A stretch of DNA of 25,215 nucleotides from positions 1-25,215 of the forward strand of contig DIKO01000065.1 of assembly GCA_002423615.1 (NCBI GenBank). The letters run 5' to 3'. Shown one piece after another: positions 1-9,233 of the stretch. The stretch is from Desulfobacteraceae bacterium UBA5616 (GTDB taxonomy: Bacteria; Desulfobacterota; Desulfobacteria; Desulfobacterales; UBA5616). How positions within the stretch are numbered: position 1 is the stretch's first letter; every line of letters starts with the position of its first letter. The position numbers were made by a program, and so were the translations under genes. The notes under the pieces were generated by a model. It made no database searches and was not told where the DNA came from. It saw only the letters and a program-made list of their open reading frames with translations.

Positions 1-60
1 ATTAACGGATTATTTTTTGATATCCTGTTTGAACATCAGCATTAACTTTCCGGCCACATC

Positions 61-2529
61 TCACTGAAGAACGCCGGCCACGGCCAGATCGGCGATTTCT
101 TCATCGGTCTTTCCGAGAATTTCCGAAAGGACAAAAGCGGTATGCTCCCCCATGAGGGGGGCCCGGGACAATTCATAAGGAGCGCCGGAAAGAATGAACG
201 CAGGTCTCGGTGCCCGGTAGATCCCGATTTCCGGGTGGTCCAGGTCCCGGTAAAACCGGCGGCTTTTTAACTGGGGATCGTGTTCCAGCATATCCTCGCC
301 GGTTTGAACCACGCCGGCGGCTACACCGGCTTCCTGCATCCCCTCCATGACGTCCCGGGGGGGATGCAGAAGGGTCCATTCTTCAATGCGGCTGTTCAGT
401 TCCTCCTCGTTTGCTTTCCTTCCTTCCATCGTGGTGAATTTAGGATCTTCGGTCCAGGCCGGGTTCCCGATGACCCTGCGAAAATCCTGCCATTCACTTT
501 GGGTAAAGACGGCGATGGCGCACCAGCGGTCTTCACCCAGGCAGCGGAAGGCGGCATGCGGCGCGGCCTGGGGGTGCTGGTTTCCGATTCGTCGCGCGAT
601 CCTGCGGTTGACCCCGTAATCCAGAATCAGTGGAGAGATGAAATGGATGCCGTTTTCCAGTTGGGACATGTCCAGGTATTGACCCCTCCCCGACAGACGC
701 CTGACGTCCAGGGCGGACAGGATAGCCAGGGCATTGAACAGCGGGGCGGGAAAATCCGTATAGGAACCGATGTACGGGGGTTCACGATCCGGCCAGCCGG
801 TGATGTGATTGAACCCCGCAAGCCCCGTCAGTTGGTGCCCGGTTCCCGGATGCCGGGCATAAGGCCCTTCCTGGCCCTGCATACTCGAACTGAGCATGAT
901 AAGGCCGGGCCTTTGGTCCCTGAAGGACTCGTATCCCAAACCCATTCTATTCATGGTCTGGCCGGAGAAATTTTCAATGACCACATCGGCCCAGAGGATG
1001 AGCCGTCTTGCCGTGTCGATGCCCAGGGGGTGCGAGAGATCGAGGTTGATGCCCATTTTTCCGGTGTTCCACAGATTGAAATTGCCGCACCGGTTCAGGC
1101 CGGGTTCGCCGTTCTTGAATGGACCCATGGTCCGCAAAGGGTCCAGGCGTTTCTCGCTCTCGACTTCAATGACAACGGCCCCGCAATCCGCGAGAATTTT
1201 CGCTGTAAGGGGTCCGGTGATGTTCCAGCCGAAATCAACGACCTTCAAGCCTTCCAGGGGTTTTTTCATCCTCAGGCCGGAAATGTTTTCCCCCGCTTCC
1301 GGCCAACGCTTTTCCGGAGTTTTGTCCAGTTCGGCCAATACTTCGGCCTGGTGTTCGCCGATGTGGGGGGCCCGCCGGGACAAGACCGGCGGGTACCGGC
1401 TGAACTTTCCGAAGGGGCCGGGATAGGTGATGACCGCATCCAGATCGGGATGGGCCAGGTCCGTCCAGAACCCCCGGTGTGCCAGTTGAACGCTGCCCAA
1501 CAGATCCGGGGCAACGGCGATGGGATAAAGCTGGGCCCGGTATTTCAAGGCGCCCTCCCAGAGCTGAGCCTTGGTGCGGGAAAGGAAAAACTTTGCCGTG
1601 GGCTCTTCCAGGCGATTCACCGTTTCCTGGTCCACGGTATCATAATCCAGTGCGGCCCAGTCAAAACGGCGGATAAAATCGTCGGCCATGCCCTCGTCCA
1701 TCATCCACTGCACAACCGGCAGGTTCCAGGACACTGAAAGGCCTCCCCAATAGATCCAGATGACGTGTCCGTCCTTGCAGGGCCAGACGGTTTTCACGCG
1801 GATCGGGTTGTCCGGGCGAAGTCCCTTGCCCCGGGGCAGGTTCACCCTCATCATGTCCCAGATGGATGTTAAATAAGCGCTGATGTGGGCCACGGATTCC
1901 TGGATGGAGACATCGACATGCCGCCCGATTCCTGTTTTTTCCCGAAGATGAAGGGCCGTCAAGGCGCCCACGGCGGCCTGGAGCCCCGCATGGAGGTGGG
2001 CCTGGGAATGATGGTTGATGCGGACCGGCGGTCGGTCGGCGTCCCCCCAGGGATACATCTGTCCGCCAACGGCCCATGCCACGATGTCGGGCCCTTTAAA
2101 ATCCCGGTATGGCCCTGTTTGGCCGAATCCGGAAATCGACACCAGGATCAGGCCGGGGTTCGGGGATTTTAAGACCGCATACCCGATTCCCAGTTCATCC
2201 ATATGACCCGGCCGAAAGGATTCGATGATGAAATCGGCGGTTTTTGCCAGTTTTTTCAGGGTATCAAGCCCCTGTTCGGATTCAAGGTCAAGGGTGATCC
2301 CCCGTTTGCTGGTGTTCATGGCAAACCAGAAGAGGCTTTTCTCCGGGGAGGGGTCGTCCTTGAAAAACGGGCCCAGGCGCCTTGCCGGGTTTCCGCCGGG
2401 AGGCTCGACCAGGATGACGTCCGCACCGAGGTCCCCCAGTAATTTTCCGCAGAAAAGTCCTTTTTCATCGGTCAAGTCCAGGACCCGGTAAGGATGAAGC
2501 ATGCCGTGGGACGGGTTTTGCGCTTTCAT
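61..2529 (-). CDS. Tandem-fused family III (CaiB/BaiF-type) acyl-CoA transferase
   Basis: The product has two complete family III CoA-transferase domains in one chain (822 aa, about twice the usual 400). Each opens with the family signature: YRVLDLTDEKGLFCGKLLGD with LGADVILVE in the first half, and LKVVDFGWNITGPLTAKILAD in the second, which starts near residue 422. The first half keeps the aspartate expected to carry the acyl/CoA anhydride (D148, in GPDIVAWAVGG). The second half has glycine (G564) at that site, in PGTGHQLTGLAG. Such enzymes move CoA between carboxylic acids in the cytosol; the substrate cannot be told from sequence. The ATG at 2529 follows AGGGGG at good spacing. An upstream in-frame TTG at 2586 would add 19 residues, but lies at the likely transcription start of the promoter at 2588-2616. 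Single-gene unit, divergent from the VOC gene. Family call sure; one-sided catalysis is inferred. Confidence 0.9.
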   Translation of the reverse strand: MKAQNPSHGMLHPYRVLDLTDEKGLFCGKLLGDLGADVILVEPPGGNPARRLGPFFKDDPSPEKSLFWFAMNTSKRGITLDLESEQGLDTLKKLAKTADFIIESFRPGHMDELGIGYAVLKSPNPGLILVSISGFGQTGPYRDFKGPDIVAWAVGGQMYPWGDADRPPVRINHHSQAHLHAGLQAAVGALTALHLREKTGIGRHVDVSIQESVAHISAYLTSIWDMMRVNLPRGKGLRPDNPIRVKTVWPCKDGHVIWIYWGGLSVSWNLPVVQWMMDEGMADDFIRRFDWAALDYDTVDQETVNRLEEPTAKFFLSRTKAQLWEGALKYRAQLYPIAVAPDLLGSVQLAHRGFWTDLAHPDLDAVITYPGPFGKFSRYPPVLSRRAPHIGEHQAEVLAELDKTPEKRWPEAGENISGLRMKKPLEGLKVVDFGWNITGPLTAKILADCGAVVIEVESEKRLDPLRTMGPFKNGEPGLNRCGNFNLWNTGKMGINLDLSHPLGIDTARRLILWADVVIENFSGQTMNRMGLGYESFRDQRPGLIMLSSSMQGQEGPYARHPGTGHQLTGLAGFNHITGWPDREPPYIGSYTDFPAPLFNALAILSALDVRRLSGRGQYLDMSQLENGIHFISPLILDYGVNRRIARRIGNQHPQAAPHAAFRCLGEDRWCAIAVFTQSEWQDFRRVIGNPAWTEDPKFTTMEGRKANEEELNSRIEEWTLLHPPRDVMEGMQEAGVAAGVVQTGEDMLEHDPQLKSRRFYRDLDHPEIGIYRAPRPAFILSGAPYELSRAPLMGEHTAFVLSEILGKTDEEIADLAVAGVLQ

Positions 2530-2587
2530 GCGAAGCCCCCTGATGAATTGGAGATTAGGTTTGAAGAAATATTCAGCCTGTTTCAAA

Positions 2588-2616
2588 AATATAGCAGTTC
2601 CTTTTTATTTTTGAAA
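2588..2616 (-). promoter_or_regulatory. Putative sigma-70 promoter with extended -10 for the CoA-transferase gene
   Basis: On the minus strand TGCTATATT (extended -10, TATATT at 2593-2588) lies 17 bases after TTTCAA (2616-2611). The -10 matches the consensus in five of six bases, the -35 in three. Initiation would fall near 2581 and give a leader of about 50 bases to the ATG at 2529. This is pattern matching only. Confidence 0.4.
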
Positions 2617-2681
2617 TGAAATATCGTGCTTCACCAATCCATCCGGGCATGACCGCATGCCGCAAACCCATTTGAATCGGC

Positions 2682-2710
2682 TTGACACATTGCCGGCGAT
2701 TGGGTTAGAG
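2682..2710 (+). promoter_or_regulatory. Possible promoter for the VOC gene
   Basis: A perfect TTGACA -35 element at 2682-2687 is followed after 17 bases by TTAGAG, or after 18 by TAGAGC, both poor -10 matches. It lies about 130 bases before the ATG at 2841 and faces it. The -35 is convincing and the -10 is not, so confidence is low. Confidence 0.3.
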
Positions 2711-2840
2711 CAATGAACAGCGGTTATTCCCGCGACGCATGAACTTTCTTGCGATCATTTATTCCGTCTTAACCAACAACATCCCGTACACGGTGAAACA
2801 TTTTCCCCGATTCCGGGACCAACCAAAGGAGCGCACCACC

Positions 2841-3235
2841 ATGATGAAACCGGCAAAAGCGGCATTGGACATAGGCGTATTTGTCAGCGATATTGCGGCA
2901 AGCCTGAACTTTTACCAAAACCTGCTCGGCATGGAAAAAGAGGGGGAGTCACAAATGCCCATCGGCATGATGCACCGCTTAAAATTCGGCGACAGCGTCT
3001 TCAAGCTCATCGAACCCAAAGGAACGCCCCCCCAGGTCCATCCGGCATGACCGCCCAGCTGGGATTCCGGTATGTGACATTTCAGGTCGGCAACATCACG
3101 GAACTCTGTACCGCCCTGAAAGAAAAAGGCGTTAAATTCTCCATCCCGGAAACCGAACTGATGCCCGGCCTGAAAATCGCCATGGTAAAGGATCCGGACG
3201 GCAATACGGTGGAGTTTGTTCAGCGGAACGATTAG
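2841..3235 (+). pseudogene. VOC (glyoxalase/bleomycin-resistance fold) protein, broken by a frameshift
   Basis: Two abutting frames together make one VOC protein of about 130 aa. Frame one (2841-3050) begins after AAGGAG with 9-base spacing and gives the N-terminal half with the typical DIAASLNFYQNLLGMEKE. It runs to KLIEPKGTPPQVHPA and stops at TGA 3048-3050. Frame two (from ATG 3047) gives the C-terminal half, MTAQLGFRYVTFQVGN, ending in KDPDGNTVEFVQ, where the glutamate is the usual metal ligand. Adding one G in CCGGCATG near 3045 would restore a single chain reading QVHPGMTAQLGFR. The ATGA overlap could in principle allow translational coupling of two half-proteins, but VOC domains are normally one chain, so a frameshift (biological or sequencing) is preferred. 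The first metal-ligand position seems to be D rather than H. Function unknown; VOC members include epimerases and dioxygenases. Confidence 0.75.
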
Positions 3236-3250
3236 CGGGTTGTTCAGTCT

Positions 3251-3279
3251 GCCGGTGGCGGGGGAGCCCTGCCGCCGGC
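3251..3279. terminator. GC-rich hairpin between convergent VOC and chaperone units
   Basis: GCCGGTGGCGGG and CCTGCCGCCGGC form a 12-pair stem (two G-T pairs) around a five-base loop. It lies 16 bases after the VOC stop and about 90 bases beyond the stop of the minus-strand zinc-ribbon gene. No T-run follows on either strand, so it may be a weak or bidirectional terminator, or an RNA 3'-end stabiliser. Confidence 0.4.
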
Positions 3280-3367
3280 ACCGTTCACCGGAAACGGCTG
3301 TTTGTCCTTGCCGATCCAGGTCAGTTAATGATCCTATCACTTCCCAACATCAGCAATAAAAAGCACA

Positions 3368-3667
3368 TTAAGCAGGGTCGCGGGATAATATCCTAACCCA
3401 AAGAGAAACCGCCAGGTCGTAATCTTTGTTGAGCACCGCGGCAACGGCCAGAAGACGGGCCGCGGTTTTCGATTTTTTAAGTGAAAATGCCCGCCGGGCG
3501 TGAAACAACATCTCCGAAGAGTCTTGCCTTTCGAATGCATCGAAGGCCTGTTGGATGTGGATCCGGGCATTTTCTTCCACGGCCATCAGCGGGCCAAGAT
3601 CCAATTTGCACCTCCGGCACGTTTTTTCGCCCTTATTCGAGGCGCCGCATGAGGGGCATTGTTCCAT
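3368..3667 (-). CDS. Small zinc-ribbon protein with TPR-like helices
   Basis: The 99-residue product starts with a zinc-ribbon knuckle pair (CPSCG at C4/C7 and CRRC at C17/C20). An all-helical stretch follows (residues 30-99), with a TPR-like rhythm such as AFDAFERQDSSEMLFHARRAF and LAVAAVLNKDYDLAVSLW. It has no signal peptide and should be cytosolic. It starts 14 bases after the Hsp70 stop, behind CAGGGA, so it is the last gene of the chaperone operon. It could bind zinc and act as an adaptor or client-binding partner of the neighbouring Hsp70; that role comes from position only. The fold reading is fairly safe, the function unknown. Confidence 0.75.
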   Translation of the reverse strand: MEQCPSCGASNKGEKTCRRCKLDLGPLMAVEENARIHIQQAFDAFERQDSSEMLFHARRAFSLKKSKTAARLLAVAAVLNKDYDLAVSLWVRILSRDPA

Positions 3668-3681
3668 TTTTCAATTCCCTG

Positions 3682-5421
<1,740 letters not shown>

Positions 5422-5444
5422 GTAATGGTGTCCTTTTGTTTGGT

Positions 5445-6242
5445 TTACTCACTGACGACGACTTTTGCGGTCCGCAGCACTTCATTTTCCCTCAAAAACC
5501 CGCCCGAATATTCTTCAACAACCCTTCCGGGCGGCGTGCCGGGTACTTTCCGCCGGTCAAGGGCTTGCATGTATTTCGGGTCAAATGGTTGATTGACGGT
5601 ATTTATATAAACGATATCAAGCTGGGACAGGGCTCGGTCGAACCGTCGAAGGGCCATTTCATACCCTTCGGCAATGCCCTTTGCCTGTCTGGGGGTACGG
5701 CCGAAAAATGATTTTATGCCGGCAGCCTCCCGGCTGTAGACGAGCCCCCGGACCAGGGCGTCCCGGATATCCAGAAACAACAGGACTGTTCTTTTTTCGC
5801 AGGTCACCCGGATTTTTTCTTCCAACAGCGTCAAATCGGCAGTCTTCCTTTTGAAGATTTCCAGGCTCTCCCGATAGGCATCCACAATGTCGGTCTGGGT
5901 CCGCAGTGCCCGGTTTTGTTCCCGGTTTTGCAGTTTAATCTCCTGCCTGAGGGCTGCAAATTCCGAAAGAAGCGCATACAGGTCGCAGCCGTCCATATGA
6001 TTTGCTGCATGATTTGCTGCTTCGGCCGCTGCTTCACCTGTCGCGGCACCGTTGGCCGGTATTTCGTCAAGCCATTCCTTAAAATCGTCCAGGGCCTTTT
6101 GTTTCCATTGGATTTGCGTTTCCGTTGCCTCGGCCTGCGAAACGCTTTGTAAAAAACGCGCCCCGACTTTGGCCATCCGGCGAAATGCGCTTTTCGCGGG
6201 TTCCCGGATGTATATCCGGAAAAAATCAAGAAATGGACGCAT
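5445..6242 (-). CDS. GrpE-like nucleotide-exchange factor with long N-terminal extension
   Basis: The last 50 residues carry the GrpE beta-domain pattern: QPFDPKYMQAL (218-228), then GRVVEEYSGGFLRENEVLR (239-257) and an AKVVV end, matching the FDP...GTVVEE...GY...RVLRPA.V.V layout of GrpE. Residues 88-150 are long charged helices fitting the GrpE coiled-coil dimer stalk. At 265 aa it is about 70 longer than typical GrpE. The extra N-terminal part (1-80) has a basic, amphipathic start (RPFLDFFRIYIREPAKSAFRRM) and an alanine-rich linker. It should release ADP from the Hsp70 encoded 23 bases downstream. The gene overlaps the end of the J-like gene by 17 bases, suggesting coupled translation. GrpE homology is strong in the C-terminal half only. 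Confidence 0.85.
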   Translation of the reverse strand: MRPFLDFFRIYIREPAKSAFRRMAKVGARFLQSVSQAEATETQIQWKQKALDDFKEWLDEIPANGAATGEAAAEAANHAANHMDGCDLYALLSEFAALRQEIKLQNREQNRALRTQTDIVDAYRESLEIFKRKTADLTLLEEKIRVTCEKRTVLLFLDIRDALVRGLVYSREAAGIKSFFGRTPRQAKGIAEGYEMALRRFDRALSQLDIVYINTVNQPFDPKYMQALDRRKVPGTPPGRVVEEYSGGFLRENEVLRTAKVVVSE

Positions 6243-6561
6243 GCTCTCTCATCGTATTTTTGGATAAATTTTTTTCCGCTGCAAACAGCTCATCCAGGCC
6301 GGTCCTTTTTTTCACCGGCTTTCGCGCACGGGATAAAGCCAAAAGCGATTTTTCCGGGTCCGCATGATCAAGCACGCCGAACAGGCGGGTCCGAATCCGG
6401 AGATGAGCGGATCTGATTTTTTCATAGGCCGTTGTAATTTTCTGGAATTGATCCGGATCTTTTTCCGGTGTGTGTTTTTTGATCAATTCCAGATACCGCT
6501 TACGGATCTCTTCATCCGAAGCTTCCAAAGGAAGGCTCAGTGTTAAAAAATATGCCAGCAT
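6226..6561 (-). CDS. J-domain-like co-chaperone with HTP in place of HPD
   Basis: The first 50 residues of this 111-aa protein follow the J-domain layout: YFLTLSLPLEASDEEIRKRY (helix I/II), LELIKKH, then DPDQFQKITTAYEKI (helix III). The loop reads H30-T31-P32-E33 instead of the near-invariant HPD that stimulates Hsp70 ATPase. The remainder (51-111) is basic and helical, with no zinc-finger or client-binding domain. It starts behind AAGGA (six bases before the ATG), 11 bases after the big TPR gene, and overlaps the GrpE-like gene. Its position with Hsp70 and GrpE homologues supports a J-protein role despite the motif change. Whether it still stimulates ATPase is open. My recollection is that other bacterial J-like proteins carry PPE-type loops here; I cannot verify this. 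Confidence 0.8.
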   Translation of the reverse strand: MLAYFLTLSLPLEASDEEIRKRYLELIKKHTPEKDPDQFQKITTAYEKIRSAHLRIRTRLFGVLDHADPEKSLLALSRARKPVKKRTGLDELFAAEKNLSKNTMREHASIS

Positions 6562-6572
6562 TGCATTTCCTT

Positions 6573-9152
6573 TTATCCCTTGCCCGTAATCAAAATTTTT
6601 GCCTCATGGGAAAGGCCGGTTATTAACACGCTGCTGTTGGCGATTCCATCTTTAATCTGTTTGATCAGACCCGGTGTGCCGGGATCATTGAATATTTTCT
6701 CGCCCATCTTTTTAATGATCCGTGCCGGTGCGCCCCGAAGATTCATTTCATCAATCATCATTTCAAAATAACCAATCAGGCCTTCAACCTCGTTTTCAAG
6801 GTCGTTGCCCTCAAAACCCGGCATGTCGTCAAAATCGTCGAACGGTTCCTCGAAATCATCCGGATAATTGAAATCAAATCTTTCCATGGCAATTCTCAAA
6901 TCTCCCCCGGCAAATGAGGACAACCGCCGGGAGGTTTGCCGGAGCCGTTCCATGTCGGCCGGAACCGCATCATCCAGAATTTCCATAAAAGCATCCAGAT
7001 CGTCAACAAGTTCCCCGGTAAAATGAAGCACTGCGATTTCGTGGAATTTAAAATCAGGCACAGCGGCTCTGGAAGCGCTTTTCAGCCGTCGCCGGATTTC
7101 CTTAAGGCAAAGATCCAATAGCCGTGCTGCGATCATAAAATGGAAAACCGGAAAAATATCCACATCATCGATCTGTTGGATGAGTCCCGGGGTTCGGGAC
7201 AGGTATTCCAGCGCGATGTTATGCCCGTGAATCAAGGGGCGGATTTTCAAGTCCAAGGGCGTAAGCAGGTCCCTGATTTGTGCTGAACTAAATTTCGCGG
7301 CGCCGCGTATTTCAGATCGATACACCTTTTCAATATCTTTTGTCGCATCGCGGTATTTTCCCCGGGTTCTTCCCCGGTATTCCAGCAGCAACAGTCCCAA
7401 TACCCGCAGGCGGTCAAAAACAGGTAATGAGCTTATGTGCCTTTCGACCACGGATTTGATATTCGTTAAACCCTGTTGCGGCGTTCCATCGAACAAGGAA
7501 AGCTGGCCGGTGTTTTCGATCTTGAAGACAATCTGTTTTTCAATCACCAGGGGCAGCATCTTCGGGTTTTTCAGGTTCATGGCGGACTCGATATCCCGCT
7601 TTGCCAGATCGAAACGGCCCCTCCGGATGCTCTGATCCGCCGAGATCAGCAAGGAAAGGTGCCTTCTTTCTTCAACTCGGCGGTCATGCGGGGCTCTTCG
7701 CACCGCTTCCTTCAAAACATTTTCAGCCTTCCGAAATGCGTTGGATTCATAATACAAATTCGCCAGCTCAAGACAGGGACCCGGATCATCCGGGAAATGG
7801 TCCATGATCTTTTTTAGGCCGTCTTCCACGACTTTTTGTGCTTTTTTAGATGCCCGCGGAACCTTGGCTAAAAGGTCCAAGGCCTCGGGGTTGCCCGGAT
7901 CAAGACAAACCGCCGTATGTGCCATTTCGGCTATAAACAAAGCCGGATCGCCTGATGTGGCGCCCAGTTCCGTTTTATATTTTTCAGAAGCGAAAACGAA
8001 TTGATAGGGATTTATATGCCGGCTCAGGGTGCATTTCACCGTTCGCATCAGAACCAATGACCGCGCAATATCGCGTTCTTGCGGATCGGTAAATTCATCC
8101 TTCAGGATGGAAATATAAGCCCCGGCATCCTCAAAAAGATGATTGAAGCGTAAAAAAGTCAATCTGGCCCGCAAGGGTTCAAAGCGGTGTGCCGGCAGAA
8201 GTTTTTTAGCCGTAAAGAGCCAGTCCCACTCGTCGCTTTCGCTTTGACATGCCAGGGCCCAAAAATGCTCGATAACAGCGGATATCCCGGAGTACGGGTC
8301 GTCCGGAGATAAATAATTCCCGATGGCCTCGACGTACGGGGCGCACTTGTTATATCGGCCCTCCCGAAAGTGGGCAAGCAGGGCGGCCATTTCAGTTTCA
8401 CAATGATTTTTCCCCTCCCAGAGACAGGCCAGATCCTCGGGACGGTTCTTCAAGGCTTCCACCAGCTTTTTCAGGGGGAATTCTTCGGGCAGCAGGGAGA
8501 GGGCACGCTTCATATCGGCATCGTTTCCGGTGTAAAAATCCGCCATGGCCCGGCAAAACAAGCGGATATCCGAATAGGGAGACTTGCGCCCCACGGGATT
8601 GAGGACCAGAAGCGCTTTTTCCCACTGCCCTGCCTGCATCAGACTAACCGCTTCCCGGACCATGTGGCGATCCTTTTTCAGCGCATTGTCATCGGGAAGC
8701 GCATCCGCCAGCTCCCATTTCGGGTTTTCAAACAGACGGCCGGCCAGAACCCGTTCAATTTGGGGATCGGGGTCTTTCACCTGTTTCAGCCGGGCCGCAT
8801 AAACGGAAAATGCGTCGTTTATCGGACAATCGGCGATCATGTGCGCCACGTCCGACGGCGTCATTCGGTGAGGTTCGGGCATGTATGCGACAACATGCTG
8901 ATGAATGGCATCTGCTTCAAGGGCCATGCCCTTGGCGCGCAACTGTTTTTCCCGATTCAAATATGCCTCAAAAAGCAGAGGGGAAATCATATCCATGCCC
9001 CCTCCTTTTTTCGCGGCCAGTTTCAGCGTGTCAATCGCATCACGGAACTTGGCGGAACGGATCAGTCCTAAACCCCGGGATATCAGGTCATCGATTGAAA
9101 CGGCATCGTTTTTCAGCAGGTTGGGATGTCGGGTTTTTTTCTTCTTGCCCAT
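6573..9152 (-). CDS. Large TPR-repeat protein heading the chaperone operon
   Basis: An 859-residue, almost entirely helical cytosolic protein (no signal peptide or membrane segment). It starts with a lysine-rich MGKKKKTRHPN tail, and then has an early TPR-like unit (LISRGLGLIRSAKFRDAIDTL). TPR units are clearest near residues 420-510, for example ALDLLAKVP and CLELANLYYESNAFRKAENV followed by LKEAVRRAPHDRR. A highly acidic patch near 755-775 (PDDFEEPFDDFDD) precedes a last helical segment. I know no named family for the whole length. It stands 11 bases before the J-like gene and is probably the first gene of the unit. It may be a scaffold or client-holding partner for the Hsp70 set; this is inference. 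ATG 9152 is chosen over an in-frame TTG at 9164; neither has a good ribosome-binding site. Confidence 0.75.
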   Translation of the reverse strand: MGKKKKTRHPNLLKNDAVSIDDLISRGLGLIRSAKFRDAIDTLKLAAKKGGGMDMISPLLFEAYLNREKQLRAKGMALEADAIHQHVVAYMPEPHRMTPSDVAHMIADCPINDAFSVYAARLKQVKDPDPQIERVLAGRLFENPKWELADALPDDNALKKDRHMVREAVSLMQAGQWEKALLVLNPVGRKSPYSDIRLFCRAMADFYTGNDADMKRALSLLPEEFPLKKLVEALKNRPEDLACLWEGKNHCETEMAALLAHFREGRYNKCAPYVEAIGNYLSPDDPYSGISAVIEHFWALACQSESDEWDWLFTAKKLLPAHRFEPLRARLTFLRFNHLFEDAGAYISILKDEFTDPQERDIARSLVLMRTVKCTLSRHINPYQFVFASEKYKTELGATSGDPALFIAEMAHTAVCLDPGNPEALDLLAKVPRASKKAQKVVEDGLKKIMDHFPDDPGPCLELANLYYESNAFRKAENVLKEAVRRAPHDRRVEERRHLSLLISADQSIRRGRFDLAKRDIESAMNLKNPKMLPLVIEKQIVFKIENTGQLSLFDGTPQQGLTNIKSVVERHISSLPVFDRLRVLGLLLLEYRGRTRGKYRDATKDIEKVYRSEIRGAAKFSSAQIRDLLTPLDLKIRPLIHGHNIALEYLSRTPGLIQQIDDVDIFPVFHFMIAARLLDLCLKEIRRRLKSASRAAVPDFKFHEIAVLHFTGELVDDLDAFMEILDDAVPADMERLRQTSRRLSSFAGGDLRIAMERFDFNYPDDFEEPFDDFDDMPGFEGNDLENEVEGLIGYFEMMIDEMNLRGAPARIIKKMGEKIFNDPGTPGLIKQIKDGIANSSVLITGLSHEAKILITGKG

Positions 9153-9233
9153 AATAAATATCAAAGCCGGAGATCATCATTACCGAATAAATGGTTTTGC
9201 CTTATCACAGTTTAAACAAAACGAAAAGCGGTA

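Noticed and set aside
13..60. Sixteen sense codons in frame after the CoA-transferase TGA, and a short plus-strand frame ending TAA at 43-45
   Set aside because: The CoA-transferase already ends with a normal family C-terminus (DEEIADLAVAGVLQ). The fragment is too short to tell read-through, a neighbouring gene end or chance apart.
280..1737. Long open frame (485 codons) on the plus strand
   Set aside because: It is antisense to the CoA-transferase gene, has no domain resemblance, and its openness follows from codon bias of the real gene.
2739..2840. Upstream in-frame extension of the VOC gene
   Set aside because: A good AAGGAG lies before ATG 2841 and VOC domains begin there; the 34 extra residues show no homology.
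8370..9071. Plus-strand open frame of 233 codons
   Set aside because: Shadow of the large TPR gene; no ribosome-binding site and no recognisable domain.
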